Shown piece by piece: positions 15,496 to 23,831 of a stretch of DNA of 64,000 nt. How positions within the stretch are numbered: position 1 is the first letter of the stretch; each line of letters starts with the position of its first letter. A program made the position numbers and the translations under genes. Source of the stretch: CADEEX01 sp964577955 (GTDB taxonomy: Bacteria; Acidobacteriota; Vicinamibacteria; Vicinamibacterales; CAVVIG01); NCBI GenBank assembly GCA_964577955.1, contig CAZOAZ010000001.1, forward strand, positions 62,001 through 126,000. Reading direction: 5' to 3'. A model generated the notes under the pieces. The model saw nothing but the letters and a program-made list of their open reading frames with translations. It did no database searches and was not told where the DNA came from.

Positions 15496-17904
15496 ATGGT
15501 GATGGTCAGACTTCGCCTGCTCTGCGTCTGCCTCGCGTTGGTATCGCTGCCGGTGGCGGCGCCGCGACCGGCTGCCCAGAGCCCCGATCGGACCACCTTC
15601 ATCTCCACGTACTGTGTCTCCTGCCACGGGCGTGCGCGACCGGCCGCCGGGCTCGCCTTCGATCAGCTCGATGCTGCGGCGTTGACCGGACACGAGGAAA
15701 CCTGGGAAAAGGTCGTCGCGAAGGTTCGCGGCGGCGACATGCCCCCGGCCGGGGCGCGGGCGCCCGAAGGAGCGGCGCGCACAGCGTTCGTTGCCTCGCT
15801 CGAATCCTCACTGGATCAAATAGCTGCCACGCACCCGAACCCGGGCCGCACCGTCGCCCATCGCCTGAACCGCACTGAGTACGCCAACGCCGTTCGCGAT
15901 CTCCTGGGCGTCGAGGTCGACGTGCGCGAACTACTCCCGGCAGATGATGCCGGGTACGGATTCGACAACATTGCCGACGTGCTGTCGGTGTCGCCGGCCT
16001 TGCTCGATCGCTACATGTCCGCCGCCGGAAAGATCAGCCGGGTCGCGGTCGGCGACGCGTCGCTCAAGACGGCGGCCAAGATCTACACCGCCAACCGGGA
16101 ACTGATTCAGAACGATCGCATGAGCGAGGATCTCCCGTTTGGCACGCGCGGCGGCCTTGCGGTGCGGCACTACTTCCCGGTCGATGGCCAGTACCTGATC
16201 AAGCTCCGGATGATGCGGACCGCCAACGATTCCATCATCGGCGTGAACCGCTCGAACACACTCGAACTCCGGATGGATCGGCAACGGCTGGGAGTGTGGC
16301 GCGTTGGCGGCGAGGGCACGATCAACCCGTGGGCGGCAGTGTCGAATCCTTCGGTGTACGAACAGACTGCAGACGATGGGCTTGAAGTGAAGCTGGCGGT
16401 GAAGGCTGGCACGCATCTCGTCGGCTCGGCGTTCCTGACGGGGACCGGCGTGCCCGAGGAGCCGATGGAGCCGCGACTGGCAACCTCCTCGTATGCGTGG
16501 GCGATGCATCGCGAGGGCGAGGCCAGCCTGGCGACGATCGAAATTCGCGGACCGCTGGCGACCGACGATGCGCGTCCGAAAGCGCAGGGTGCGAATCCGA
16601 ACGTGTTCGTGTGCCGTCCAGAGACCGCGGCCGCCGAAGAGGCCTGCGCCCGGCGCATTCTCTCGACCTTGTCACGCCGCGCGTTCCGGCGTCCCTCGAC
16701 GGACGCTGACGTGCGCACGCTGATCGGGTTCTATCGAACGGGCCGCGCGAAGGGCAGCTTCGAATCCGGGATCGAGCTGGCGGTACGCTCGCTGCTCGTC
16801 GATCCGGACTTCCTGTTTCGGGTTGAACGCTCTTCGAAAAACGCTGCAATCCGGCTAAAGCCGGACGCCACCGTGAAGCGAATCAGCGATCTCGATCTCG
16901 CATCGCGTCTGTCGTTCTTCCTCTGGAGCAGCATCCCGGACGACGAGCTGCTGGACCTCGCGTTGGCGAACCGACTCCACGAACCGGCGGTCCTGGACCG
17001 CCAGGTCAAACGCATGCTGGCGGACGAACGCTCGAACGCCCTCGTGGCGAACTTCGCGGGGCAGTGGCTGTACGTGCGCAATGTCCAGACGGTCTCGCCG
17101 GACCCGGAGGCCTTTCCGGAATTCAACGAGAACCTGAGGGAAGCGTTTCGTCAGGAGACCCAGCTCTTCATCGAAAGCCAGCTGCGCGACGACCGGCGAG
17201 TCGGTGATCTCCTCACCGCAAATTACACGTTCCTGAACGAGCGGCTGGCGCGGCACTACGGGATTGCCGGTGTCTACGGCAGCACGTTCAGGCGCGTCGC
17301 GCTGACCGATCCCAACCGGATGGGACTGCTCGGGCAGGGCAGTGTGCTCACCGTGACGTCGTACGCGCATCGCACCGCGCCGACGCTCCGCGGCAAGTGG
17401 ATCATGCAGAACCTGCTGGGCGCGCCGCCACCCCCGCCGCCGCCGAATGTGCCGGCGCTCGAGGCCGCGGACCTCGGTGGCAGGACGCCGACGGTGCGAG
17501 AGATGCTGGACGTGCACCGCAAGAATCCGGTGTGCGCCAGTTGTCATGCGCGCATGGATCAATTCGGGTTCGCGATGGAGAACTTCGATGCGATCGGCCG
17601 CTGGCGATCGATCGACGCGACCGAAACCGCCATCGACCCGACGGCGGTGCTGCCGGACGGCACCAGGTTCCAGGGCGTCAGCGGACTCCGCGAGTACCTG
17701 CTGCGCGACCCCAGTCAGGTCGCGGGAGCCTTGACCGAGCGTCTCATGACCTACGCCCTGGGCCGCGGCGTGGAGTATTACGATCAGCCGGCGCTGCGGC
17801 GGATCCGGAATGAGGCGAGGACCAACGGCTACCGCTGGTCCGACCTGATTGGCGGGATCGCGCGGAGCACACCGTTTCAGATGACGAGAACGGAGCAGCC
17901 ATGA
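15496..17904 (+). CDS. DUF1592-type c-type cytochrome (DUF1587/1595/1592/1588/1585 architecture)
   Basis: 802 residues from ATG 15496 (ATG 15502 is equally possible; neither has a good ribosome site). After a signal peptide, CVSCH at 40-44 binds the first heme c. DUF1587 begins at about residue 110 (HRLNRTEYANAVRDLLG), followed by DUF1595, DUF1592 (LASRLSFFLWSSIPDDELL), DUF1588 (FLNERLARHYGI, GLLGQGSVLTVTSYAHRTAP) and DUF1585. A second CASCH lies near residue 675. Such proteins are planctomycete/acidobacterial periplasmic heme proteins, always paired with DUF1552 proteins; the reaction is not established. Residues about 451-459 are encoded by an in-frame palindromic repeat (16848-16872). The stop overlaps the DUF1552 start. 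Confidence 0.85.
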   Translation: MVMVRLRLLCVCLALVSLPVAAPRPAAQSPDRTTFISTYCVSCHGRARPAAGLAFDQLDAAALTGHEETWEKVVAKVRGGDMPPAGARAPEGAARTAFVASLESSLDQIAATHPNPGRTVAHRLNRTEYANAVRDLLGVEVDVRELLPADDAGYGFDNIADVLSVSPALLDRYMSAAGKISRVAVGDASLKTAAKIYTANRELIQNDRMSEDLPFGTRGGLAVRHYFPVDGQYLIKLRMMRTANDSIIGVNRSNTLELRMDRQRLGVWRVGGEGTINPWAAVSNPSVYEQTADDGLEVKLAVKAGTHLVGSAFLTGTGVPEEPMEPRLATSSYAWAMHREGEASLATIEIRGPLATDDARPKAQGANPNVFVCRPETAAAEEACARRILSTLSRRAFRRPSTDADVRTLIGFYRTGRAKGSFESGIELAVRSLLVDPDFLFRVERSSKNAAIRLKPDATVKRISDLDLASRLSFFLWSSIPDDELLDLALANRLHEPAVLDRQVKRMLADERSNALVANFAGQWLYVRNVQTVSPDPEAFPEFNENLREAFRQETQLFIESQLRDDRRVGDLLTANYTFLNERLARHYGIAGVYGSTFRRVALTDPNRMGLLGQGSVLTVTSYAHRTAPTLRGKWIMQNLLGAPPPPPPPNVPALEAADLGGRTPTVREMLDVHRKNPVCASCHARMDQFGFAMENFDAIGRWRSIDATETAIDPTAVLPDGTRFQGVSGLREYLLRDPSQVAGALTERLMTYALGRGVEYYDQPALRRIRNEARTNGYRWSDLIGGIARSTPFQMTRTEQP
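16848..16872. repeat. Family A palindrome inside the DUF1592 gene
   Basis: AATCCGGCTAAAGCCGGACG and the following CCACC match the dispersed palindrome found in gaps at 32143, 35032, 35070, 40966 and 61327. Here it is read in frame as AIRLKPDAT within the protein. Confidence 0.7.
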
Positions 17905-19253
17905 GGATCCACACCGGCAAGCAGCTCTCGCGGCGGACGGTGTTGCGCGGCATGGGCGCCGCGCTGTCGCTGCCGCTGCTCGACAGCATGGTGCCCGCCT
18001 TCGGGGTGCGCGTCGCGGCGGCGGCTCCGGCCAACCGGCTCGGCGTCATCTACGTGCCGAACGGCATGTGGATGCGGCAGTGGACGCCTGGGGGAGACGG
18101 CGAGACGCTCGAGATCACGCCGCTCCTCGAATCGCTGCGGCCGTACCGCGATCGGATGATTCTGCTGAGCGGGCTCTCCAATTCCGAGGCCGACCAGCAC
18201 GTCGGCGAAGGCGCGGGGGATCACGCGCGCGCCGCGGCGGCGTATCTGACCGGCATGCACCCGCGCAAGACCGAAGGCGCGGACCTCTATTGCGGCGTGT
18301 CGATGGACCAGATTGCCGCGCGCGAGATGGGGCGGCAGACGCAGCTGGCCTCGCTCGAGCTCTCGCTCGAATCGCGCGAGAACGTCGGCGCCTGCGATCC
18401 CGGTTACAGCTGCGCCTACGCGAACACGCTGTGCTGGAGCAGTCCAACCACGCCGCTGCCGATGGAAAACGATCCGCGCGCGGTGTTCGAGCGGCTGTTC
18501 GGTTCGAGCGACAGCACGGATCGATCCGCGCGACTGACGCGGATCCGCGAGGACCGCAGCATTCTGGACGCGGTGAACGAGAAACTCGGCCGGTTGCGCC
18601 GCGACCTGCCGGCCGCGGATCGCGACAAGCTCGGGCAGTATGAAGAGGCGATCCGCGACGTCGAACGGCGCATTACGCGCGCCGAAGAGCAGAGCGATCG
18701 CGCGCTGCCGGTTCTCGATCGGCCGACCGGCATTCCCGCGCTCTTCGACGAACACGCGAAGCTGATGTACGACCTCCAGGTGCTGGCCTATCAGGCCGAT
18801 CTGACCCGCGTCATCAGCTTCATGGTCGGCCACGAGAGCAGCACGCGGGCCTATCCGGAAATCGGCGTACCCGACGCCCACCATCCGCTCTCGCACCACG
18901 GCGGCAACCAGGACAAGATCGCGATGCTGATCAAGATCAATCAGCATCACGCGGCCGCGTTTGCCTACTACCTCGCGAAACTGGCCGCCACGCCGGACGG
19001 AGACGGCACGCTCCTCGATCACACGATGCTGCTCTATGGCAGCGGCATGAGCGACGGCAACCGCCACGACCATCACGACCTGCCGACGCTCCTCGTCGGC
19101 GGCGGTACGGGTCGTCTCAAAGGTGGGCGGCACCTGCGTTACAGGAAAGACACGCCGATCTCGAATCTCTTTCTCACGCTGCTCGACAAGCTCGGCGTGC
19201 CCGCCGAGAAGCTTGGCGATAGCGACGGCAGACTGAACGGGCTGGATGTCTAA
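17901..19253 (+). CDS. DUF1552 protein with twin-arginine signal
   Basis: 450 residues. SRRTVLRGMGAALSLPLLDS at residues 10-29 is a Tat signal, so the protein is exported folded, probably with a cofactor. The body matches DUF1552: RLGVIYVPNGMWMRQWTP, LSGLSNSEADQHVGEG, and late VGHESSTRAYPEIGV and LLYGSGMSDGNRHDHHDLP, with many histidines and aspartates that could bind metal and a similarity to the alkaline-phosphatase-like fold. It overlaps the DUF1592 gene by four bases and the ankyrin gene by eight, forming a tight three-gene operon. The pair is a recurring module whose substrate is unknown. Confidence 0.85.
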   Translation: MRIHTGKQLSRRTVLRGMGAALSLPLLDSMVPAFGVRVAAAAPANRLGVIYVPNGMWMRQWTPGGDGETLEITPLLESLRPYRDRMILLSGLSNSEADQHVGEGAGDHARAAAAYLTGMHPRKTEGADLYCGVSMDQIAAREMGRQTQLASLELSLESRENVGACDPGYSCAYANTLCWSSPTTPLPMENDPRAVFERLFGSSDSTDRSARLTRIREDRSILDAVNEKLGRLRRDLPAADRDKLGQYEEAIRDVERRITRAEEQSDRALPVLDRPTGIPALFDEHAKLMYDLQVLAYQADLTRVISFMVGHESSTRAYPEIGVPDAHHPLSHHGGNQDKIAMLIKINQHHAAAFAYYLAKLAATPDGDGTLLDHTMLLYGSGMSDGNRHDHHDLPTLLVGGGTGRLKGGRHLRYRKDTPISNLFLTLLDKLGVPAEKLGDSDGRLNGLDV

Positions 19254-20652
19254 GCTGGCGATTCACGCGACGGCGCTGGCGCTGCTCGTGGCGATGAGCG
19301 GGGTTGGGGCTGCGCGCGCTGCGGATCGATCCGCTGTCGCCGATGCGGTGGAACGGCGCGACGGTGTGGCGCTCGTCCGGTTGCTGCAGGCGCGCGCCGA
19401 TGTGAACGCGCCCCAGGCGGACGGCGCCACCGCGCTGCACTGGGCGGCGCACTGGGGCGATGCCGACGCCGCCGGCCGGCTGATCGCCGCCGGCGCCACC
19501 GTCAACGTCGTCAACGACCTCGGCGTGTCGCCGCTCCATCTGGCGTGCGCGGCCGGCCATCCCGCCCTCGTGACGCTGCTCTTGAAGAACGGCGCCAACG
19601 TCGAGGCCCGCGCGGTCAGCGGGGAGACGCCGTTGATGACGGCGGCACGCAGCGGCCGGATCGCCGTGGTCAGCGCCTTGGTGGAAGCCGGCGCGGACGT
19701 GAACGGTGCGGATGGAGTGCGCGGCCAGACCGCGTTGATGTGGGCCGCGAGCGAGCACCACGCCGATGTCGTGCGTCTGCTGATCGCCAAAGGCGCGGCC
19801 GTGAACCGCCGGTCGCTGGGCGGTTTCACGGCGCTGATGTTCGCGGGACGAGTCGGTGATCCAGTCGTGGCCGCGGCGCTTGTCGACGCCGGCGCCCGCC
19901 TCGAAGACGCGGGCCCGGTCGGCGGCACGGCGCTGCTGCTCGCCGCCGAAGGTGAATCGGCGATCGCCGGCAAGGACTTCAAGCGCACCGCCTATCCCAG
20001 CGGCCACGAGGATACGGCCATCCTGCTCGTCGAGCGCGGCGCGAATCCGGATGCCGCCGACGAGTTCGGGCACACCGCGCTCCATCTCGCCGTTCGCAAG
20101 GGCAAGTACCGCCTGATGCAGGCGCTGATTACGCATCGCGCCAACCTCGACGCCCGGATGACTCGCGACGAACTGCCGTTGCCGGGTGACTTCAACGCGC
20201 GCGACGGTCTCGCCGGGGCCACGCCGTTCTTCCTCGCGGCGGCCGCGTCCGACCTCCAGGCGATGCGGTTGCTGACCGCCGCCGGCGCGAATCCGAACCT
20301 TCCCAGCACGCTCGGCGTCACGCCGCTCATGGCCGCAGTCGGCGCGCATCAGTACGAATCGCGCCTGCCGCCGCAGCGCCGGCAGATCGAGGCGGTCACG
20401 CTCTGCATGGAGCTGGGCAACAGCGTGAACGCCGCGGACACGTCAGGGCAGACCGCCGCGCACTACGCCGTGCAGATGGGGGTCGACGAGGTGCTGACCT
20501 TCCTGATCGAAAAGGGCGCGAAGCCGGACGCCAAGGATCGGCGCGGACGGACGCCGCTCGACGTCGCGACGAGCAATCCGTCGCGGCCCCGTCCCGCGAC
20601 GGCCGCGCTGCTGCGGCGCTATCTGGATCAGGCTTCACTGTCTCAACGCTGA
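19246..20652 (+). CDS. Exported ankyrin-repeat protein
   Basis: 468 residues from ATG 19246, eight bases before the DUF1552 stop. A signal peptide of about 25 residues is followed by ten or so ankyrin repeats, recognisable by units such as DGATALHWAAHWGDADAAGRL, GVSPLHLACAAGH and FGHTALHLAVRKGKYRLMQ. Repeat spacing is broken around residues 235-255 and 300-325 by short insertions. Ankyrin proteins mediate protein contacts; here it is probably the periplasmic scaffold for the DUF1592/DUF1552 pair, with which ankyrin genes often travel. That partnership is inferred from the operon. Confidence 0.85.
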   Translation: MSKLAIHATALALLVAMSGVGAARAADRSAVADAVERRDGVALVRLLQARADVNAPQADGATALHWAAHWGDADAAGRLIAAGATVNVVNDLGVSPLHLACAAGHPALVTLLLKNGANVEARAVSGETPLMTAARSGRIAVVSALVEAGADVNGADGVRGQTALMWAASEHHADVVRLLIAKGAAVNRRSLGGFTALMFAGRVGDPVVAAALVDAGARLEDAGPVGGTALLLAAEGESAIAGKDFKRTAYPSGHEDTAILLVERGANPDAADEFGHTALHLAVRKGKYRLMQALITHRANLDARMTRDELPLPGDFNARDGLAGATPFFLAAAASDLQAMRLLTAAGANPNLPSTLGVTPLMAAVGAHQYESRLPPQRRQIEAVTLCMELGNSVNAADTSGQTAAHYAVQMGVDEVLTFLIEKGAKPDAKDRRGRTPLDVATSNPSRPRPATAALLRRYLDQASLSQR

Positions 20653-20736
20653 ACGCCGAGCGAACGCGCAAGCGCGGGTTTCGAGTCTTCGGCGGCCACT
20701 GATCAGCGTGCTACCATCGCGCCCTCAGGAGTCCAC

Positions 20737-21333
20737 ATGCGTACTCGAGTGTCTCTGATTGTGTCGTCCCTTGTGCTGGCGTCCGTGCCAATGCTTGCGC
20801 AGCAGCGCGGCGGAGCGGCGCCCGCCGCGCCGATGATTCTGACCGTCGATGGATTCCCGGACGGCGGCGATGTGCCGGTGAAGTACAGCCAGGCGGCGCC
20901 CGGCGTGGCCGCCGGTGAGGGGCTGTCGCCCGCGATCACCTGGAGCAACGTGCCGGCCGGCACGCAGTCGCTGTTCCTGCACATGCACGACATGGATCTC
21001 GCGCGAAACAAAACGAGCGACGATCAGGCGCATTGGGTCGTGTGGAACATTCCGCCGACCGCCACCGGGCTCACCGAAGGGCAGCCCAAGGGCGCGAAGC
21101 TGCCGAACGGTGCCTTTCAGGTCAGCGCGACTGGGGCTGTCTACCGCGGACCCGGCGCACCGGCGAATGGGCCGAAGCATCACTACGTCTTCGAACTCTT
21201 CGCGCTGGATACGACGCTCGACGTGCAGCCAACCGCCGACGCGTTCGAGACGCGCGCGAATGTGATGAAGGCGATCCAGGGTCACATTCTCGGTAAGGCC
21301 GTGTACGGCGGCCTCTTCAGACGTCCGCAGTGA
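20737..21333 (+). CDS. YbhB/YbcL-type phosphatidylethanolamine-binding (PEBP) protein
   Basis: 198 residues with a signal peptide (about 22 residues) and an AGGAG ribosome site before ATG 20737. The body matches bacterial PEBP: PVKYSQ, LSPAITWSNVPAGTQSLFLHMHDMD, HWVVWNIPP and YRGPGAPANGPKHHYVFELFAL, which line the anion-binding pocket. These periplasmic proteins have no firmly established function in bacteria. A -10-like TACCAT lies at 20711-20716. It is the last plus-strand gene before a convergent metallo-beta-lactamase-fold gene, with six bases between the stops. Confidence 0.85.
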   Translation: MRTRVSLIVSSLVLASVPMLAQQRGGAAPAAPMILTVDGFPDGGDVPVKYSQAAPGVAAGEGLSPAITWSNVPAGTQSLFLHMHDMDLARNKTSDDQAHWVVWNIPPTATGLTEGQPKGAKLPNGAFQVSATGAVYRGPGAPANGPKHHYVFELFALDTTLDVQPTADAFETRANVMKAIQGHILGKAVYGGLFRRPQ

Positions 21334-21339
21334 CGTCCT

Positions 21340-22800
21340 TCATCGCGTCGAGCCCGTGGCTCCGGCCCACCGTCCCAGTTCCGCCATCGTGATCTGGCGG
21401 TTGTCGGCCGGATAGTGCACCGGCACGACGCGCTGCACGTCCAGCTTCAGCCGCTGGATGTTCGCGTAGAGGCTGGCGGTGTACGGGCTCACCGGATTCG
21501 GCGGTGTCGCGGTCGCGGCCTGCGGGTTGTACCCGTCGGCCTCGAGCACGATCTTTTCCTTCGGGAAATACGCGATCAGCATGCCGTCGTGGTGCCCGAA
21601 GCCGGTGAGGCGGTGGAGCTCGATCGTGTGCGTGCCGTCGGTCAGCACCTTCTTGTCGCCGACGCCTTCGACGATCGGCTTCTTGCCGTTCTTCTGCGCG
21701 GCGTCAGGGTTGAGCGTATGCGGCAGGCTCAGCGTCTTTTCGAGATAGGCCTTGTTCGACTCGTGCGTCAGGATCGTCGAGCCTTCAGCGACGAACGCGC
21801 GCAGGCCGCTCGAGTGATCGATGTGGCTGTGCGTGTTGATCAAGTACTTGATCGGCTTGTTCGGAATGAGCTTCTTGGCCTCGGCGATGACCGCGAGGCC
21901 GCGCGCTTCGGTCTGTCCCGACTCGACGATGGCGATGTGATCCTTGAAGTCGACGACCATCACCGCATAGCCGCCGGTGAGCAGGTAGACGCCGTCGCCG
22001 AGCTTTTCCGACGGTATCGCGCCGCCGGCGGCGGCGGGTGCGGGCGGCGCGCCCGGACCGCCGCGACCCTGAGGCGCCTGAATCGTGACCGGCACGTTGG
22101 CCCTGGCCTCGCTCAGCGTCAAGTCGAAGATCGGATAGCCGCCCTGCGTCTGCACGATGTGCATCGGGAACTGCGCGCCGCCGATGTCCTTGTAGTCGCT
22201 GTAGATCGCCTCGAACAGCATGTCGCCGAGGAACGGGTTGTCGATCCACGTCTCGACGCGCTCGACCATGTTTTGCGCGTTGATGTACCCGTTGACCTTG
22301 GCTTTGTTGTCGCCGACGAAGCTCACGACGCTGTACCGTTTGCCGCTGACGGTCTTGGTCTCGAGCGTTGCCGCACGCGTCGCCGCGGCGCGCAGGAAGC
22401 CTTGCGGCAGCATCCAGATTTCGAGCTGCTGCACCCACGGCGTCTCGGCGTTGACGATGATCGTCTGGTTCTGCGGCTGGTCGCCGATGATCGGCTGCTG
22501 GCCGCCGCCGCGCGGCGGGTTCTCGGCCTGCGCGCGCACGCGGTTGACCTGCGAGGCCGGCGTCTCGAAATTCACCGATCGGCTGTAGCTCTTGTTGATG
22601 AATTTCGGCCAGGGCGACGCGGCGTTCGGCGCCTGGCCAAGCGCGAAGTCGTAGCCGGTCGCGGAGTACTGCACCGTCTTCAAGGCGTCCACGCCCATCG
22701 CCTTCGAGGCGTTGGCGATGACCGTCTTGGCGTCCTGGGCGGAGAGCGTCCACGTCAACGCCGCCGCGACGGCGAGGGCGCCGAACAACGTCTTGCGCAT
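21340..22800 (-). CDS. Secreted metallo-beta-lactamase-fold hydrolase
   Basis: 486 residues from ATG 22800, with AGGAAG just upstream; a TTG six codons earlier overlaps that site and is rejected. A signal peptide ends near SAQ. The first 250 residues are a beta-rich domain. The C-terminal half carries the MBL metal motif THSHIDHSSG around residues 322-331, with later histidines in LHRLTGFGHHDGMLI. Proteins of this type in Acidobacteria are annotated as quinoprotein-relay or SoxH-like hydrolases; the substrate is unknown. It is monocistronic and convergent with the PEBP gene. Confidence 0.78.
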   Translation of the reverse strand: MRKTLFGALAVAAALTWTLSAQDAKTVIANASKAMGVDALKTVQYSATGYDFALGQAPNAASPWPKFINKSYSRSVNFETPASQVNRVRAQAENPPRGGGQQPIIGDQPQNQTIIVNAETPWVQQLEIWMLPQGFLRAAATRAATLETKTVSGKRYSVVSFVGDNKAKVNGYINAQNMVERVETWIDNPFLGDMLFEAIYSDYKDIGGAQFPMHIVQTQGGYPIFDLTLSEARANVPVTIQAPQGRGGPGAPPAPAAAGGAIPSEKLGDGVYLLTGGYAVMVVDFKDHIAIVESGQTEARGLAVIAEAKKLIPNKPIKYLINTHSHIDHSSGLRAFVAEGSTILTHESNKAYLEKTLSLPHTLNPDAAQKNGKKPIVEGVGDKKVLTDGTHTIELHRLTGFGHHDGMLIAYFPKEKIVLEADGYNPQAATATPPNPVSPYTASLYANIQRLKLDVQRVVPVHYPADNRQITMAELGRWAGATGSTR

Positions 22801-23173
22801 CGTCTTCCTACCTTTCAACCGGCAGTTCGGTAGCGACAGGCTTCAACCTGTCCGTTCACGAGCCGGAGCGGCTGTGTTGTGACATGCGTCTGCCGTCCAA
22901 CGCAATCTATAGGCGTTGATATATCACGAATGACCTCACGTTGTGGGGGCCGGCCCTTCAGTAATCCGACCGCGCGCGCCTGCGCGTCGGCGGTGTCGTG
23001 GCGGTGAAAGGTGCAGAAGAGAATCTGCGGGATTCGTGAAGTATCGGTCGACGACCTGCCACCGCAGCTCGTAGTCTTCGAGATACGGGCAGGTGACACG
23101 CGCCGTTGATGATTGATGATTGATGATTTGATCAAATAGACCAATCAAATCATCGATCATCATTCATCAATCA
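22801..23173. other. 373-base gap with repeats and possible gene remnant
   Basis: No intact gene is supported. The gap holds a family B palindrome at 22831-22859 and a TGATGAT hairpin at 23105-23178. On the minus strand, about 22960-23110 reads without stops in two overlapping frames (for example LEDYELRWQVVDRYF, and QILFCTFHRHDTADAQA in another), as if a frameshifted C-terminal remnant of a lost gene were left behind. No family could be assigned. Confidence 0.4.
22831..22859. repeat. Family B palindrome (GACAGGCTT/AACCTGTC)
   Basis: GACAGGCTTCAACCTGTC followed by CGTTCAC matches the two copies at 32643-32671 and 32698-32725. It lies just upstream of the metallo-beta-lactamase-fold gene. Confidence 0.6.
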
Positions 23174-23178
23174 TCATT
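23105..23178. repeat. Hairpin built of TGATGAT repeats, covering the DUF6152 stop codon
   Basis: The left arm is a run of TTGATGA-type 7-base units and the right arm, after a loop near 23131-23143, is an imperfect inverted run ending TCATCATT. The DUF6152 stop (23174-23176) lies inside the right arm. It may act as a terminator or transcript-end stabiliser. Confidence 0.6.
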
Positions 23179-23560
23179 GGAAGGTGCCGCTCCACTTCCA
23201 GCCGTCGGACGGCCGGACGATGCTGCGCATGCGGAGGCGGTGATCCTCGGGGTTGCGGCCCGGGCTGCCCTCGATGACGACGTGATCGCCGGCGCGCAGC
23301 GTGACCCGGGTCACGCCCTGCTGGGTGAGCTGCTGCCCCGCGCCCCATTCGACGGCCCAGCGCTGCATCACACCCTTTTCGTCGGGCACCTCGACGTGGA
23401 CGAACGAGTGCGGATTCCGGTACAGGAACTGCACCAGGTCGCCTTCGATCTTCTGCACTTTGTCTTCGAAGTACGTGGCGGCGAACGAGTGATGCGCGCT
23501 CACCGGCCGACTCGCCAGCGCCATCCCCATCGCGGCCAGCAGGAACATTGCACGTTTCAT
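23174..23560 (-). CDS. DUF6152-family exported protein
   Basis: 128 residues from ATG 23560, with GGGAGG four bases upstream; the frame is open further back only through repeat DNA. A 22-residue signal peptide ends at VSA, followed by HHSFAATYFEDK and VQKIEGDLVQFLYRNPHSFVHV, the typical opening of DUF6152, and GDHVVIEGSPGRNPEDHRLRM near the end. Members are small periplasmic proteins of unknown function common in Acidobacteria and Proteobacteria, usually next to exported or outer-membrane genes. The stop codon lies in a hairpin. Confidence 0.78.
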   Translation of the reverse strand: MKRAMFLLAAMGMALASRPVSAHHSFAATYFEDKVQKIEGDLVQFLYRNPHSFVHVEVPDEKGVMQRWAVEWGAGQQLTQQGVTRVTLRAGDHVVIEGSPGRNPEDHRLRMRSIVRPSDGWKWSGTFQ

Positions 23561-23596
23561 GAACCCTCCCGACAACTCCTGACTGCTGTTCCCAGT

Positions 23597-23662
23597 AATC
23601 CGGCTGAAGCCGTCCTTCGACCAGGTCAGGACGGCCCTGAGCGTCGAAGGGCCGGACGCCAC
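23597..23662. repeat. Family A palindrome interrupted by a family C palindrome
   Basis: Bases 23597-23612 and 23651-23662 join to make a family A palindrome. Between them is a 38-base palindromic unit beginning TCCTTCGACC and ending GTCGAAGG. GCCG is present on both sides of the inserted unit, as a short target duplication would leave. Confidence 0.6.
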
Positions 23663-23831
23663 GGGAAACCTCCGCCATGCTACCAGCCTGATATGGCTGA
23701 TTCACCTGAAGACTTGCTGAACTCCTACGCCGCACGGCCGCCAAGGCTACGGCGGACAAGTCAGCCGGATGACAGGGTTGGTGGGGAGGCTCGCCGGCGG
23801 TGCGGTCCGAAGTGCTGAGGGCGAGGCGCGT

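Noticed and set aside
22815..23144. 109-codon minus-strand frame as a real gene
   Set aside because: Start lies in repeat DNA and part of the frame is a palindrome; only a remnant is plausible.
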